Shown here piece by piece: positions 11,259 through 18,724 of a DNA stretch of 64,000 nucleotides. The stretch spans positions 496,001 through 560,000 of the forward strand of contig NZ_OY782493.1 of NCBI RefSeq assembly GCF_963677715.1, written 5' to 3'. The number at the start of each line of letters is the position of its first letter. The stretch's first letter is position 1. This stretch comes from an uncultured Bacteroides sp. (lineage in GTDB: Bacteria; Bacteroidota; Bacteroidia; Bacteroidales; Bacteroidaceae). The position numbers and the translations under genes were made by a program. The notes under the pieces are model-generated. The model made no database searches. It saw nothing but the letters and a program-made list of their open reading frames with translations, and was not told where the DNA came from.

Positions 11259-12686
11259 TTATAAATTATTGATTTCTGATTCTTCATCTGATATTAATTC
11301 TAAATTAGCAACCTCTGGTATGAGCTCTCGCTCATGAAGTTCTTGATAGATTGCGATAAGCAAAAGATCTCTTGTTTCTGCCCAATACGATCCGTCCGGG
11401 AATAAATAATCATTGTAATCTTCTATGCTTATTATTGCATTTTTATTCCCATTGGCGTAGTTTTTAGCTACCACATTTTTTAGTAAAATGCTTCGTACTG
11501 TTGATCCATTTTTTGCACTGTCTAAAGTTTGAATTCGCTTTTTAATCTTATCAGGATTTTCGTCTTCAACTAAGAACGATGCTAATTCTTTAATTTTAGT
11601 GATTGTGGCTTGTTTCATACCAATAATGTTTTGTTGATAAATTTCTACTATTTTAAAATTGAAAGGTTGCTTGCGCGACCAACGTAAAATCTCTGGTCGT
11701 ATATTTTCTTCATTCAATAGCTTATTATATATTACGTTAAACCATTTTTGATATTCTTCATACTTTATTTTTTCTGTTTCTTTTGGTTTAATTATTTCAA
11801 TATCATCTGTATTTAGATTGTATTTTGCTCCTTTATGTTTGCTATCGAAGAAATATGATCGAACAAATTTTTGCCAATCATCTTTAAATTTGGCTTGTAA
11901 GCAAGTTCTGTAAAAAATGAACATTTTTGCAGGGAGTTGATAAATTTGTATTTCAGGACTTGCACCGAAATTGGTGAAATGGTATAAAGTTACTGAAGTT
12001 GCTATTTGATTATTCAAGAACTCTTGAGATAGAGACAGGGAATTATCCACAAACTGAAAAAGAGCATTGGCTGGTTTATTCATTTCAGATTTAGAAACGC
12101 CATCAGAAATGTTAATTGCGATTTCGTGCAAATTTCTTTCTACTACTTGATTGACAAAAAACTCACTTAATATCTGATTACTACTTTGTATAAGGCAAAT
12201 CTTTCCTTGTAGCTGCTGACATGCAAAAGGCACAAAATGGATTCTAATGAGAGCTTCTTTCGAAAGAGAGATGCCTTTCTGGAAATAATGATGGAAATTA
12301 ATTAATGTACCAGATCCAGTCATAATAGTATTGTCCCGTCCTCCAAAAAACAGCTTTGTTTCTTGCCCTGTAATTCGACAGAAACCCAACTCAAAAGGTT
12401 CTGTTTCATTGAGTAACCTATTAAAGTAGTTCAGTGTTTCATCTATTTTTCGCTGACCCTGAAATGCAGGCTGAGTGATCTTTGAATTTAGAAAAAAAGC
12501 ATTCAATTTCCCACCCCATTTTTCTACATAAATCTTGGTGACATAATCAATTAGCTCCAGAATGCATTTCTCCGGGAACTTCGCGAAAAGTAGTTTAATT
12601 GCAAATCCTCCTGCATCAGCAAATGGATCTCCTGTTGGCTTTGTAAGCCATTCTTGGTTTATAAGATCTCTACCTATTTCTTTCAT
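11259..12686 (-). CDS. cas8b: Cascade large subunit Cas8b (Cst1-like)
   Basis: This 475-residue protein occupies the large-subunit position before cas7-cas5-cas3. Its N-terminal TGDPFADAGGFAIKLL (residues 18-33) resembles the conserved start of Cst1/Cas8b1 proteins. Cas8 reads the PAM and anchors Cascade on DNA. The protein is divergent, as Cas8 proteins usually are, so the subtype rests on the N-terminal motif and gene order. Its ATG overlaps the stop of the small upstream ORF as ATGA, pointing to coupled translation. Confidence 0.85.
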   Translation of the reverse strand: MKEIGRDLINQEWLTKPTGDPFADAGGFAIKLLFAKFPEKCILELIDYVTKIYVEKWGGKLNAFFLNSKITQPAFQGQRKIDETLNYFNRLLNETEPFELGFCRITGQETKLFFGGRDNTIMTGSGTLINFHHYFQKGISLSKEALIRIHFVPFACQQLQGKICLIQSSNQILSEFFVNQVVERNLHEIAINISDGVSKSEMNKPANALFQFVDNSLSLSQEFLNNQIATSVTLYHFTNFGASPEIQIYQLPAKMFIFYRTCLQAKFKDDWQKFVRSYFFDSKHKGAKYNLNTDDIEIIKPKETEKIKYEEYQKWFNVIYNKLLNEENIRPEILRWSRKQPFNFKIVEIYQQNIIGMKQATITKIKELASFLVEDENPDKIKKRIQTLDSAKNGSTVRSILLKNVVAKNYANGNKNAIISIEDYNDYLFPDGSYWAETRDLLLIAIYQELHERELIPEVANLELISDEESEINNL

Positions 12687-12877
12687 TTCTTTATCTTTAT
12701 TATATTTTTTATAATAACGTGAATAATATGATGATCTTCTTCGTCTTCAAAATAATCAAATATTTGATTATTTTGAAGACCTTCTTTTTTTAGTTCAGTT
12801 ATTTTAAAGATCAAAAATACTCTTAGGTCTTCGTAATCAAGATAATATCCATCTTCAGTTTTATAATTTATTTCCAT
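12683..12877 (-). CDS. Small acidic protein heading the cas operon, unknown function
   Basis: This 64-codon ORF begins at the first ATG after the operon promoter (predicted transcript start near 12890), is rich in Asp, Glu, Tyr and Ile, and overlaps cas8b by four bases (ATGA). I do not recognise the family. Its reading frame passes through a perfect 38-base palindrome at 12743-12780, so ribosome movement through it would decide whether a hairpin forms just before cas8b. It may be a leader peptide, a small Cascade-associated protein, or a regulator. Confidence 0.6.
   Translation of the reverse strand: MEINYKTEDGYYLDYEDLRVFLIFKITELKKEGLQNNQIFDYFEDEEDHHIIHVIIKNIIKIKK
12743..12780. repeat. Perfect 38-bp palindrome inside the first ORF of the cas operon
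   Basis: The two 19-base halves are exact reverse complements, from GTCTTCAAAATAATC at the left to its mirror at the right, centred on AAATATTT. The operon mRNA can fold it into a stem of about 17 bp, 57 bases or more before the cas8b start. It is not followed by a T-run. Confidence 0.95.
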
Positions 12878-12896
12878 ATAGCAATTTGTTTTTTTG

Positions 12897-12927
12897 CAAA
12901 TGTATATAAAATAACTATATGTCCAAA
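12897..12927 (-). promoter_or_regulatory. Promoter of the cas operon
   Basis: On the minus strand TTTG (12927-12924), 19 bases, then TACATTTG (12904-12897) matches the Bacteroides consensus exactly. Predicted start is near 12890, giving a leader of about 13 bases before the small ORF. The TTTG box overlaps the site matched by the crRNA-like guide. Confidence 0.8.
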
Positions 12928-12943
12928 TTATAATTGTGTTATT
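12923..12943 (+). promoter_or_regulatory. Candidate self-target site of the crRNA-like RNA: CCA plus 18-base protospacer
   Basis: AATTATAATTGTGTTATT (12926-12943) matches the guide-like sequence 13025-13042 at 16 of 18 positions; the mismatches are at positions 6 and 12, and similarity stops after position 18. The three preceding bases are CCA (12923-12925), a known kind of type I-B PAM. The site covers the upstream box of the cas operon promoter, so Cascade bound here would block RNA polymerase. The short match should allow binding without Cas3 cutting. Confidence 0.65.
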
Positions 12944-12960
12944 ATTAAATTATTAAGTGG

Positions 12961-12991
12961 TTTGCTTTTTCGAAAATAAATCTTATCTTTG
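12961..12991 (+). promoter_or_regulatory. Promoter of the crRNA-like RNA
   Basis: TTTG (12961-12964), 19 bases, then TATCTTTG (12984-12991) is an exact Bacteroides promoter on the plus strand. The predicted start near 12998 falls right at the repeat-like sequence. It diverges from the cas operon promoter 34 bases away and reads toward the 3' end of cas6. Confidence 0.75.
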
Positions 12992-12997
12992 TCTAAT

Positions 12998-13092
12998 AGT
13001 AATTGGACCTTAGGGAATTGAAATAATTACAATTGAGTTATTTGTCCTAAGACTTGTTTCTTAAAGGTATACCTTTGAGAGATAAGTCTTGG
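12998..13092 (+). ncRNA. Candidate crRNA-like regulatory RNA (degenerate repeat, guide, 3' hairpin)
   Basis: TAATTGGACCTTAGGG followed by AATTGAAAT (13000-13024) matches the last 25 bases of the minus-strand CRISPR repeat at 22 positions, including seven of eight handle bases. The following 22 bases (13025-13046) form a guide-like stretch with 16/18 identity to the cas operon promoter at 12926-12943. A 21-bp stem with a TATA loop follows (13047-13067 with 13072-13092). It has four G-U pairs and no mismatch as plus-strand RNA, but those pairs become C-A mismatches on the other strand, which supports plus-strand transcription. The layout (own promoter, orphan repeat, partly matching guide, position between cas6 and cas8) resembles CreA-type antitoxin/regulator RNAs known from haloarchaeal type I-B loci. 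Exact RNA ends are guesses. Confidence 0.7.
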
Positions 13093-13110
13093 ATTTATTA
13101 TAACTTTCAT
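13027..13110 (-). CDS. Possible 27-residue ORF directly after cas6
   Basis: An ATG four bases after the cas6 stop opens a 27-codon frame beginning MKVIINPRLISQRYTF, rich in Lys/Arg, ending at TAA. It lies wholly antisense to the crRNA-like RNA. It could be a small toxin of a CreT kind or a chance frame; no clear ribosome binding site is seen. Confidence 0.2.
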   Translation of the reverse strand: MKVIINPRLISQRYTFKKQVLGQITQL

Positions 13111-13114
13111 ATTT

Positions 13115-13894
13115 TTATTTTCTACTAATTTTCACCATTCCCCATCCTTGTGACCCTTTCATCCCGATGCCGCTTTCATACATGATCTTCACCAACTCCT
13201 CATTTACCTTAATCTTGAACCGACACATATATCCTTTTACCCTTGATTCTTCAGGCGTTCCGGCTTTAAAAGTTATCAGTACAGGTTTGGGAGCATTCAG
13301 CACTTCAAAGTTAAAGTCGACTGTGCCTGCGTAGGGTTTACCGTAGAATGCTTCATACCTATTTAATAAGCTGAAAAGGAGTGATTCTTTAGAACGTTGG
13401 TCTTCTGGCGATAGATAATCGGTGCGACCATCTTCATTGCGTAGTGCGATGCAGATAGGAGAGAGCGTTTCAAACGTCATCTCTTCTTCTAAGTATGGTG
13501 GAGGAAGCACTTCAATGCTCTGCACACGAAATTGTACTCTATTCCTTTGATTGCCCAACTGAAAGGTCTGATTCATGAAAACGCCTTGAATAAACTTTTC
13601 GGTCGACTCTTCGGGAAGGAAAGAAACATACCATTCTATCGTATCACTGTTTATGAGAAGAAGCGCGTGTTGCTTGTCAATGATATATTGGGGAATAAAG
13701 AGTCTGGAGTAAGTGAAGAGTTTAAACTGTTTGGAATCAGTTGTAAAACCGTTGTTGTGTAGCCATGTTGCATAGTCTGCACTGGCATAAGACAGAGTTT
13801 TGTATATAACTGCCGATTGTTCGTACTGGTAATTTAGCGGTAGGGCATTGCCGAAGGCTTGTTTTTCTGTGTTTAGTGTGATTTTGAATCTCAT
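13115..13894 (-). CDS. cas6: CRISPR pre-crRNA endoribonuclease Cas6
   Basis: This protein of 259 residues carries the glycine-rich loop of Cas6 at its C-terminus (GIGMKGSQGWGMVKISRK) and the two-RAMP-domain length of the family. Cas6 cuts the repeat transcript to leave the ATTGAAAC handle on each crRNA. I use the ATG at 13894; a TTG two codons upstream is less likely. It is separated from the rest of the cas genes by 237 bases holding the crRNA-like element and has its own promoter, so it can be expressed while the operon is repressed. Confidence 0.93.
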   Translation of the reverse strand: MRFKITLNTEKQAFGNALPLNYQYEQSAVIYKTLSYASADYATWLHNNGFTTDSKQFKLFTYSRLFIPQYIIDKQHALLLINSDTIEWYVSFLPEESTEKFIQGVFMNQTFQLGNQRNRVQFRVQSIEVLPPPYLEEEMTFETLSPICIALRNEDGRTDYLSPEDQRSKESLLFSLLNRYEAFYGKPYAGTVDFNFEVLNAPKPVLITFKAGTPEESRVKGYMCRFKIKVNEELVKIMYESGIGMKGSQGWGMVKISRK

Positions 13895-13918
13895 CAGCAA
13901 GTTGATTTTATTTTTCGC

Positions 13919-13951
13919 TAAATGTATGAAATAATATTTATAATTAGCAAA
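13919..13951 (-). promoter_or_regulatory. Predicted cas6 promoter
   Basis: On the minus strand TTTG (13951-13948), 21 bases, then TACATTTA (13926-13919), one base off TAnnTTTG. The start would be near 13912, 18 bases before the cas6 ATG. Confidence 0.5.
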
Positions 13952-14086
13952 TAAATAAAGATAAAAATTGTTGTATGTTCATGGAAATATGGTTTAGTTA
14001 TGATCGTGGAGAATCTACTTTAATTTCACCTCTCTTTGCCAATCCAAAATATTTGTTTATTTATAACAGATAAATAGGCATTTATT

Positions 14087-15022
14087 TTATTTCAAAATTC
14101 TTTCTTTTCCGAAAAAAAAGCGGGATAACTTGAAATAATCCATCGCGTATGCGATTGCAAAACATCCAGTAAATGCAAATGCGGTGGCTGCACATGCAAA
14201 GCAGATCCCTGTCGGGTCGAATAAGAATAGTGGGATAAACGTCTTAGCAAGAATGGTGAAGATTGGAGAGAAAAGAAAGATGACGAGAGTATTCCTTCCT
14301 ATATAATAGATAATCCATTTTATGCGTTGTGATACGTAATGATGAATCGCAAGCAACAGGTTTATTACTAAAAAAGTTATAGTAAGTCCGGCTAAAGTAC
14401 CCCTGTCCAGATTCTGAGGATAGTAGCTTAGAATAGTTAACGGGATAACTGTCCACAGAGTTGATTTAAAAATAGATAAAAAAGGGAGGTCACTCTGCCG
14501 GATTATTGTTCCTATCAAAAAATATATCGCATTTGCAAACACTAAGAGATTTATATTCCGATGTGATAATAGGTATAAGAGAGTTCCTAATACAATAAAC
14601 TTGGTTATAGTATTTAGCTTTTTTAATTGGAAAACGACATAATAGCTTATTTCACATATAATTAAAGTGTGGAGATACCAATATGGCCCCATAGGCTCTT
14701 TAATCACTTTTTTTAGTAACAAGATTATACTAAGATCGTCAAGATGCTCCCTAATAGGAAGTATTGACGCCATTATCACATATCCTATTTCCATAAAAGA
14801 ATAAGGAATAAAAATCCATAATATCCCGCGAAAGAATTGTTTTCTGTTCTTGTGGATATTAGCTAAATATCCGGATATCAACAGAAAAGCCGGCATATGA
14901 AATGTGTAAACGAATTGCTTAACTAGTGGGTGTTTGTCGCCAAAGTATGATAAGTGGAACATTATCATTAGTACTATAAATACACATTTAAGGAAGTCTA
15001 ATTCAAGGATTCTGTTTTTCAT
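14087..15022 (-). CDS. Membrane acyltransferase, acyltransferase-3 family
   Basis: This 311-residue protein has about ten hydrophobic segments and the family's N-terminal pattern: RILELDFLK, then a histidine (MFHLSYF, His23), then FHMPAFLLISGYL. Such proteins transfer acetyl or other acyl groups to surface polysaccharides. It stands alone between the CRISPR locus and a set of small exported proteins, so the acceptor cannot be named. Confidence 0.8.
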   Translation of the reverse strand: MKNRILELDFLKCVFIVLMIMFHLSYFGDKHPLVKQFVYTFHMPAFLLISGYLANIHKNRKQFFRGILWIFIPYSFMEIGYVIMASILPIREHLDDLSIILLLKKVIKEPMGPYWYLHTLIICEISYYVVFQLKKLNTITKFIVLGTLLYLLSHRNINLLVFANAIYFLIGTIIRQSDLPFLSIFKSTLWTVIPLTILSYYPQNLDRGTLAGLTITFLVINLLLAIHHYVSQRIKWIIYYIGRNTLVIFLFSPIFTILAKTFIPLFLFDPTGICFACAATAFAFTGCFAIAYAMDYFKLSRFFFGKERILK

Positions 15023-15054
15023 GTATATATAAAAGTGATATTTAAGTTTATATA

Positions 15055-15123
15055 AAAATGACTAAGTGTATGCTATTTTCTTATCTCCTTGGCATAGATA
15101 AACAGACACCATTTAGTCATTTT
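15055..15123. terminator. Inverted repeat between genes, likely bidirectional terminator
   Basis: AAAATGACTAA (15055-15065) pairs with TTAGTCATTTT (15113-15123). An inner pair of TATGC and GCATA makes a branched fold. Read on the minus strand it follows the lipoprotein gene 15136-15438 and ends in T-rich sequence. Confidence 0.5.
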
Positions 15124-15135
15124 TATTTTGGAACA

Positions 15136-15438
15136 TTAATTAGATATTTCAAGTTGACAACCAGCTTCTACTGTAAAGAGTTTGTTTATTGTTACACTGT
15201 TGCTTCCTTTCAATGTTAACTTTGCATTGTTGGTAACTGTTATATTTGTAGCAACCAAATCAATTGCTGAAACGGTGAGGTTTGATGTAACTGTTTGATC
15301 ATTATAATCCGTATTTATATTTTTCACTGAACGTGTCAATGTCATATTCGGATTCTCAATCTTTTCGTCAGAACATCCTCCTATTGCAAGATGTAAAAAA
15401 ACCAAAGATATACCTAAAAAAATAGATTTTATTTTCAT
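15136..15438 (-). CDS. Small putative lipoprotein
   Basis: This 100-residue protein has a signal peptide ending in the lipobox AIGGC (Cys22). The rest is rich in Thr, Asn, Val and Leu with short strand-like repeats (NLTVSAIDLVATNITVTNNA), as in beta-helical surface proteins. The shared direction and spacing with 15510-16133 suggest co-transcription. I do not recognise the family. Confidence 0.65.
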   Translation of the reverse strand: MKIKSIFLGISLVFLHLAIGGCSDEKIENPNMTLTRSVKNINTDYNDQTVTSNLTVSAIDLVATNITVTNNAKLTLKGSNSVTINKLFTVEAGCQLEISN

Positions 15439-15509
15439 ATATTATTTCTGTTTTAATCACTTATTAATGAAATAATTGCATCCTATTTGTATTATTTTAA
15501 TGAATTTAT

Positions 15510-16133
15510 TTATTTACTTTTTAAAGTATTTACTTCTTCATTCAGTGTCTTAATAGCATCAATTAAAACAGGAATAATTGCAGTATAATTTATAAGTTTA
15601 TTTCCGTCAGGATCTGTTAGGACAAGATTCGGTAATACTTTTTCTACTTCTTGGGCTAATAATCCAATTTCTTCTCCATTTCCACCAACTTTGAATACAC
15701 TTTTATCTGCATTGTCTTGGAATTCATATTGCACAGGATTTAATTGAGTCAACTTATTTATACTATTCATTCCCTTACTCAGCATTTGAATATTTTTTTT
15801 AGCTCTAATATCAGAATAATTATACACGTTTTTAACTTGGATACTATTATATACTCCTGTCCCAGTGTTATAAAATACAACTTGGTCATAATGACTTGCT
15901 AAACGAGTAGCAGCAGCATTTGTGTCTATTTGGAAAAAATGCCCACTATTTGGTCCTTTTATCCACATGTTTCCTAAGAAAGTCATATTATAATATTTAG
16001 TACCATCATGATATGGAGTTGTTGAACCGTAGGTTAAATAACCACTTGCGTCTAATTTAAGTTGAGCATTTGCAGACACACATAATAAAAGTAATGTGAT
16101 AGCTAAGAAACTTTTAATAATTATAGTTTTCAT
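15510..16133 (-). CDS. Exported protein with S74 (tail-fibre chaperone) domain
   Basis: After a signal peptide (about residues 1-23), a short 80-residue region leads to the intramolecular chaperone domain of the peptidase S74 family: SDIRAKKNI (Ser107, Asp108) and GLLAQEVEKVLPNLV (158-172), ending in a short coiled coil (TLNEEVNTLKSK). In phage tail fibres this domain trimerises the fibre and then cuts itself off before the Ser-Asp pair. In Bacteroidetes, exported proteins reuse the domain. The substrate or fibre role here is unknown. Confidence 0.8.
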   Translation of the reverse strand: MKTIIIKSFLAITLLLLCVSANAQLKLDASGYLTYGSTTPYHDGTKYYNMTFLGNMWIKGPNSGHFFQIDTNAAATRLASHYDQVVFYNTGTGVYNSIQVKNVYNYSDIRAKKNIQMLSKGMNSINKLTQLNPVQYEFQDNADKSVFKVGGNGEEIGLLAQEVEKVLPNLVLTDPDGNKLINYTAIIPVLIDAIKTLNEEVNTLKSK

Positions 16134-16260
16134 ACATGTAGAGGATTAAAGTTACTGGCTTACTCTATTAAAGCTTTTCAGTCATAAATCTGCTTCCTTT
16201 TTTGACAGTTTGGTCTGTAGATATAATATTACCGGTATAATATATTCTGTTTTTTTTATT

Positions 16261-16611
16261 TTATAATATAGAGAAGAAACCTATAGAAAAGTATTTGTCG
16301 TATGATAGTTCTATTTTATATTCCTCTTTTTCCACATTATTTAAAATGAATGAAAAACGCTGTCCTGCTACTATTATAGCAATATTTGAATAGATTATAT
16401 TTTCACTTAAATCTTTCACCGTTATTTCGATGCTTTGAGTTATATTTGAATAAACATAGATTCTATTGTTGTCATGGCTTGCCGTAGGTTCTGTTGATAT
16501 AGAACGAGTTCCTGCTTCATCTTTTTTATTAAGTTTAATGTCTACTTCCGCTGCCAAAGAGGATGCTGTGGCAATTAATAGAGTGATACATACGATTAGC
16601 AAACGTTTCAT
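16261..16611 (-). CDS. Small exported protein, DUF3244-like
   Basis: This 116-residue protein has an N-terminal signal peptide (about residues 1-20) and a short beta-sandwich-like body with SIEITVKDLSENIIYSN, matching what I know of DUF3244 proteins of Bacteroides. Such genes commonly sit beside TPR regulators like the upstream gene. Its function is unknown. The start lies 18 bases from an 18-base palindrome that contains a TAnnTTTG box. Confidence 0.65.
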   Translation of the reverse strand: MKRLLIVCITLLIATASSLAAEVDIKLNKKDEAGTRSISTEPTASHDNNRIYVYSNITQSIEITVKDLSENIIYSNIAIIVAGQRFSFILNNVEKEEYKIELSYDKYFSIGFFSIL

Positions 16612-16629
16612 AGCTTTATGTTTTAGTTG

Positions 16630-16647
16630 TTACGTTTGCAAACGTAA
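16630..16647. promoter_or_regulatory. 18-bp palindrome enclosing a -7 box upstream of the DUF3244-like gene
   Basis: TTACGTTTGCAAACGTAA is a perfect palindrome. Each half contains TACGTTTG, a TAnnTTTG box, so it may be both a promoter element and a regulator site for the minus-strand gene starting at 16611. No TTTG box at the right distance was found. Confidence 0.5.
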
Positions 16648-16732
16648 ATATTAATATGCTGTTTATTTTTGTGTTTTAGTACGCATTTGGTACGCATTAT
16701 TAGATTTCAATGTGTGTTAGCATGGCTCGAGG

Positions 16733-18481
16733 CTAAAATTCGTATATAAAGGAGTCAAAAGTTTCGGGTGAACAAGATTCTCCATGTATTTTCTCATAAA
16801 GTCTTTTTCGTGCTGAAGTAACGGCTTGTTTAGAACGTGAAACTAAATATGGAATATCCTTGATGGGAATTGAAATTTTAATGAGCAAGCAAATGCGTTT
16901 TTCGATTTCGCTAACCGGGTAGAGAGCATGAAGGCGCTGAGTAAATGAGTTGTAGGTATTATCTATGGCATTTTGTAATACGTCCCAATTATCGTCGGTT
17001 ATTTTTAATGCAGGTTCGTTTGCTGCATTGTGAAATAAAATATAAATATCAGATTGCTTAAGGCTTATTACTGCTAATTCTTCTTCTTTGTTTTTAGCTA
17101 CTATTTGTGTATTTGTTTGCTCTATTGCATCCTTTTGTGCATTCAATAAATTTTCTTTCAGGGTGTTGCTTTCTCTTTTTGCCTGTTGCAATGCTTCTTC
17201 CAATCTTCTGATTTGTTTGTTGTTTTCCTCTATAAACTGAACGCTCTTTTTATATTGCTCTTCTTTAATGTGTTCCAGTTTGTTCAGTTGCGTTTGCCAT
17301 TGGGATTTTTTGCGTTTATTATACTGGATGTAGCTGATTATAAATGCCGATAAGAGAGCCAGAGCAAATAGGATGCATCCAATCCACAAGGCTTGTGACG
17401 TGTTTTCCCTGCGTAATTTGTTATTTTCTTTTTCACGTAACTGGTAATTATACAGTGAATGCATTTTCTCTATGGTTTCCGTGGCCGTGATTTTTTGTAT
17501 GGAATCCGAATAGGCACTATATTCACGTAGTTGTTTGATTGCTGTTTGGCTGTCGAATTGTTCTTCTGCAATTTGAGCCAATCCCCAATGGGCTGCTTGT
17601 TTGGCATATATGGTACCTACATTTAGTAATTGATTAAAAAAGTAAGAAGCAGAATCTGTGTTTCCTAATTTGTAATATAAATCGGCTGAAATTGAATATA
17701 CTCCACTTATATATCCTCTTTCAATTTTTTTCGATGTGGATTGCAGCATTTGTTTGGCTCGTTTATAGTCGTGTAGTTGAACATAGAGCCCGGCTAAGCC
17801 GTATTGCGTTACATCCATTAAATGTTTGTCTTTTACTCTCACTGCTTGCTTATAGGCATTTCTGTAATAATATAAAGCACTGTCTGCATTATTGAATCCT
17901 GTGAATGTCCGTCCTATATCCCGTAAGTTATATACTATTCTTATACTTTCTTTTGCCAGTTTATTATAGTAATAAGCTTTTTTGAAGGCTTTCATTGCCA
18001 GATCATAAATGTCTTGATACAGGTATAATGTGCCTATCTGGCTATAAATTAAGCTAATGACTTTATAATCTGTACTTCCTTTACTGGCTTCAATAGCTTG
18101 GCCAAAATAATCTAAGGCTTGTGGAGCATCGCCCAAATCCCGATAGATGCATCCCGTATAATAATAGGCTTCCGGTAAGTGTTTCTTATCTTTTTTAGAT
18201 TGGTAATAGTGCAATACTGTCAGCATTAAGCTGTCTGAAGTGTGGGGAATATAGGCCTTGTCTTTTGCCTTTGTATAAAGCAGGTAATAATACATTTGAG
18301 TACTTTTCGGTTCCCGGATTATATTTTTTTTGAGTTGTTTTAATAAAGAAACCGCACTGTCAGGGTATTGTACAACGATGGAATCTGCAATTTGCATGGC
18401 GCGTGGATAAGGCTTATGGCCGCAAGAGTAAAAGCTGAACAGGAAAGATACTGTAAGCAGAAATCTGATAGATGTTTTCAT
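16733..18481 (-). CDS. TPR-containing membrane regulator with C-terminal helix-turn-helix-like end
   Basis: This 582-residue protein starts with a lipoprotein-like signal (Cys20 in FYSCGHK). It continues with tetratricopeptide repeats to about residue 330 and one membrane segment (about 365-387, LWIGCILFALALLSAF). A coiled coil follows, and the C-terminal part RICLLIKISIPIKDIPYLVS, then SKQAVTSARKRLYEKI, resembles the LuxR-like DNA-binding end of Bacteroides TPR regulators. It probably senses a surface signal and controls neighbouring exported proteins; the target is inferred only from proximity. Confidence 0.75.
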   Translation of the reverse strand: MKTSIRFLLTVSFLFSFYSCGHKPYPRAMQIADSIVVQYPDSAVSLLKQLKKNIIREPKSTQMYYYLLYTKAKDKAYIPHTSDSLMLTVLHYYQSKKDKKHLPEAYYYTGCIYRDLGDAPQALDYFGQAIEASKGSTDYKVISLIYSQIGTLYLYQDIYDLAMKAFKKAYYYNKLAKESIRIVYNLRDIGRTFTGFNNADSALYYYRNAYKQAVRVKDKHLMDVTQYGLAGLYVQLHDYKRAKQMLQSTSKKIERGYISGVYSISADLYYKLGNTDSASYFFNQLLNVGTIYAKQAAHWGLAQIAEEQFDSQTAIKQLREYSAYSDSIQKITATETIEKMHSLYNYQLREKENNKLRRENTSQALWIGCILFALALLSAFIISYIQYNKRKKSQWQTQLNKLEHIKEEQYKKSVQFIEENNKQIRRLEEALQQAKRESNTLKENLLNAQKDAIEQTNTQIVAKNKEEELAVISLKQSDIYILFHNAANEPALKITDDNWDVLQNAIDNTYNSFTQRLHALYPVSEIEKRICLLIKISIPIKDIPYLVSRSKQAVTSARKRLYEKIHGESCSPETFDSFIYEF

Positions 18482-18664
18482 TTATAGTTGTCATTGTGTC
18501 GGTTACAAAAATAAATGATCAATCGCTTTTTTCCTAATATTCAGGTAAAAAAATGTAGATTAAAATTGTATGATAATAGAGAATAAGATGAAAAAGAGAC
18601 GTAATGCATATTGTTTCGGATAATAAGAAAATTGAAACAGTTTTTTATTAATTATAATTTTATG

Positions 18665-18672
18665 TATATTTG
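18665..18672 (+). promoter_or_regulatory. Predicted -7 box for the BNR-repeat lipoprotein
   Basis: TATATTTG fits TAnnTTTG and lies 52 bases before the ATG at 18725. The upstream box is only a T-run. Confidence 0.5.
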
Positions 18673-18724
18673 CGATATATTGATAAAATAAGTTTGATGT
18701 ATGTATTACTAAACTAGATAAGCA

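Noticed and set aside
13000..13024. Repeat-like sequence as a simple leftover of a second CRISPR array
   Set aside because: A relic would not be expected to have an exact promoter at its edge, a guide matching the adjacent cas promoter beside CCA, and a strand-specific hairpin, so I favour a functional RNA.
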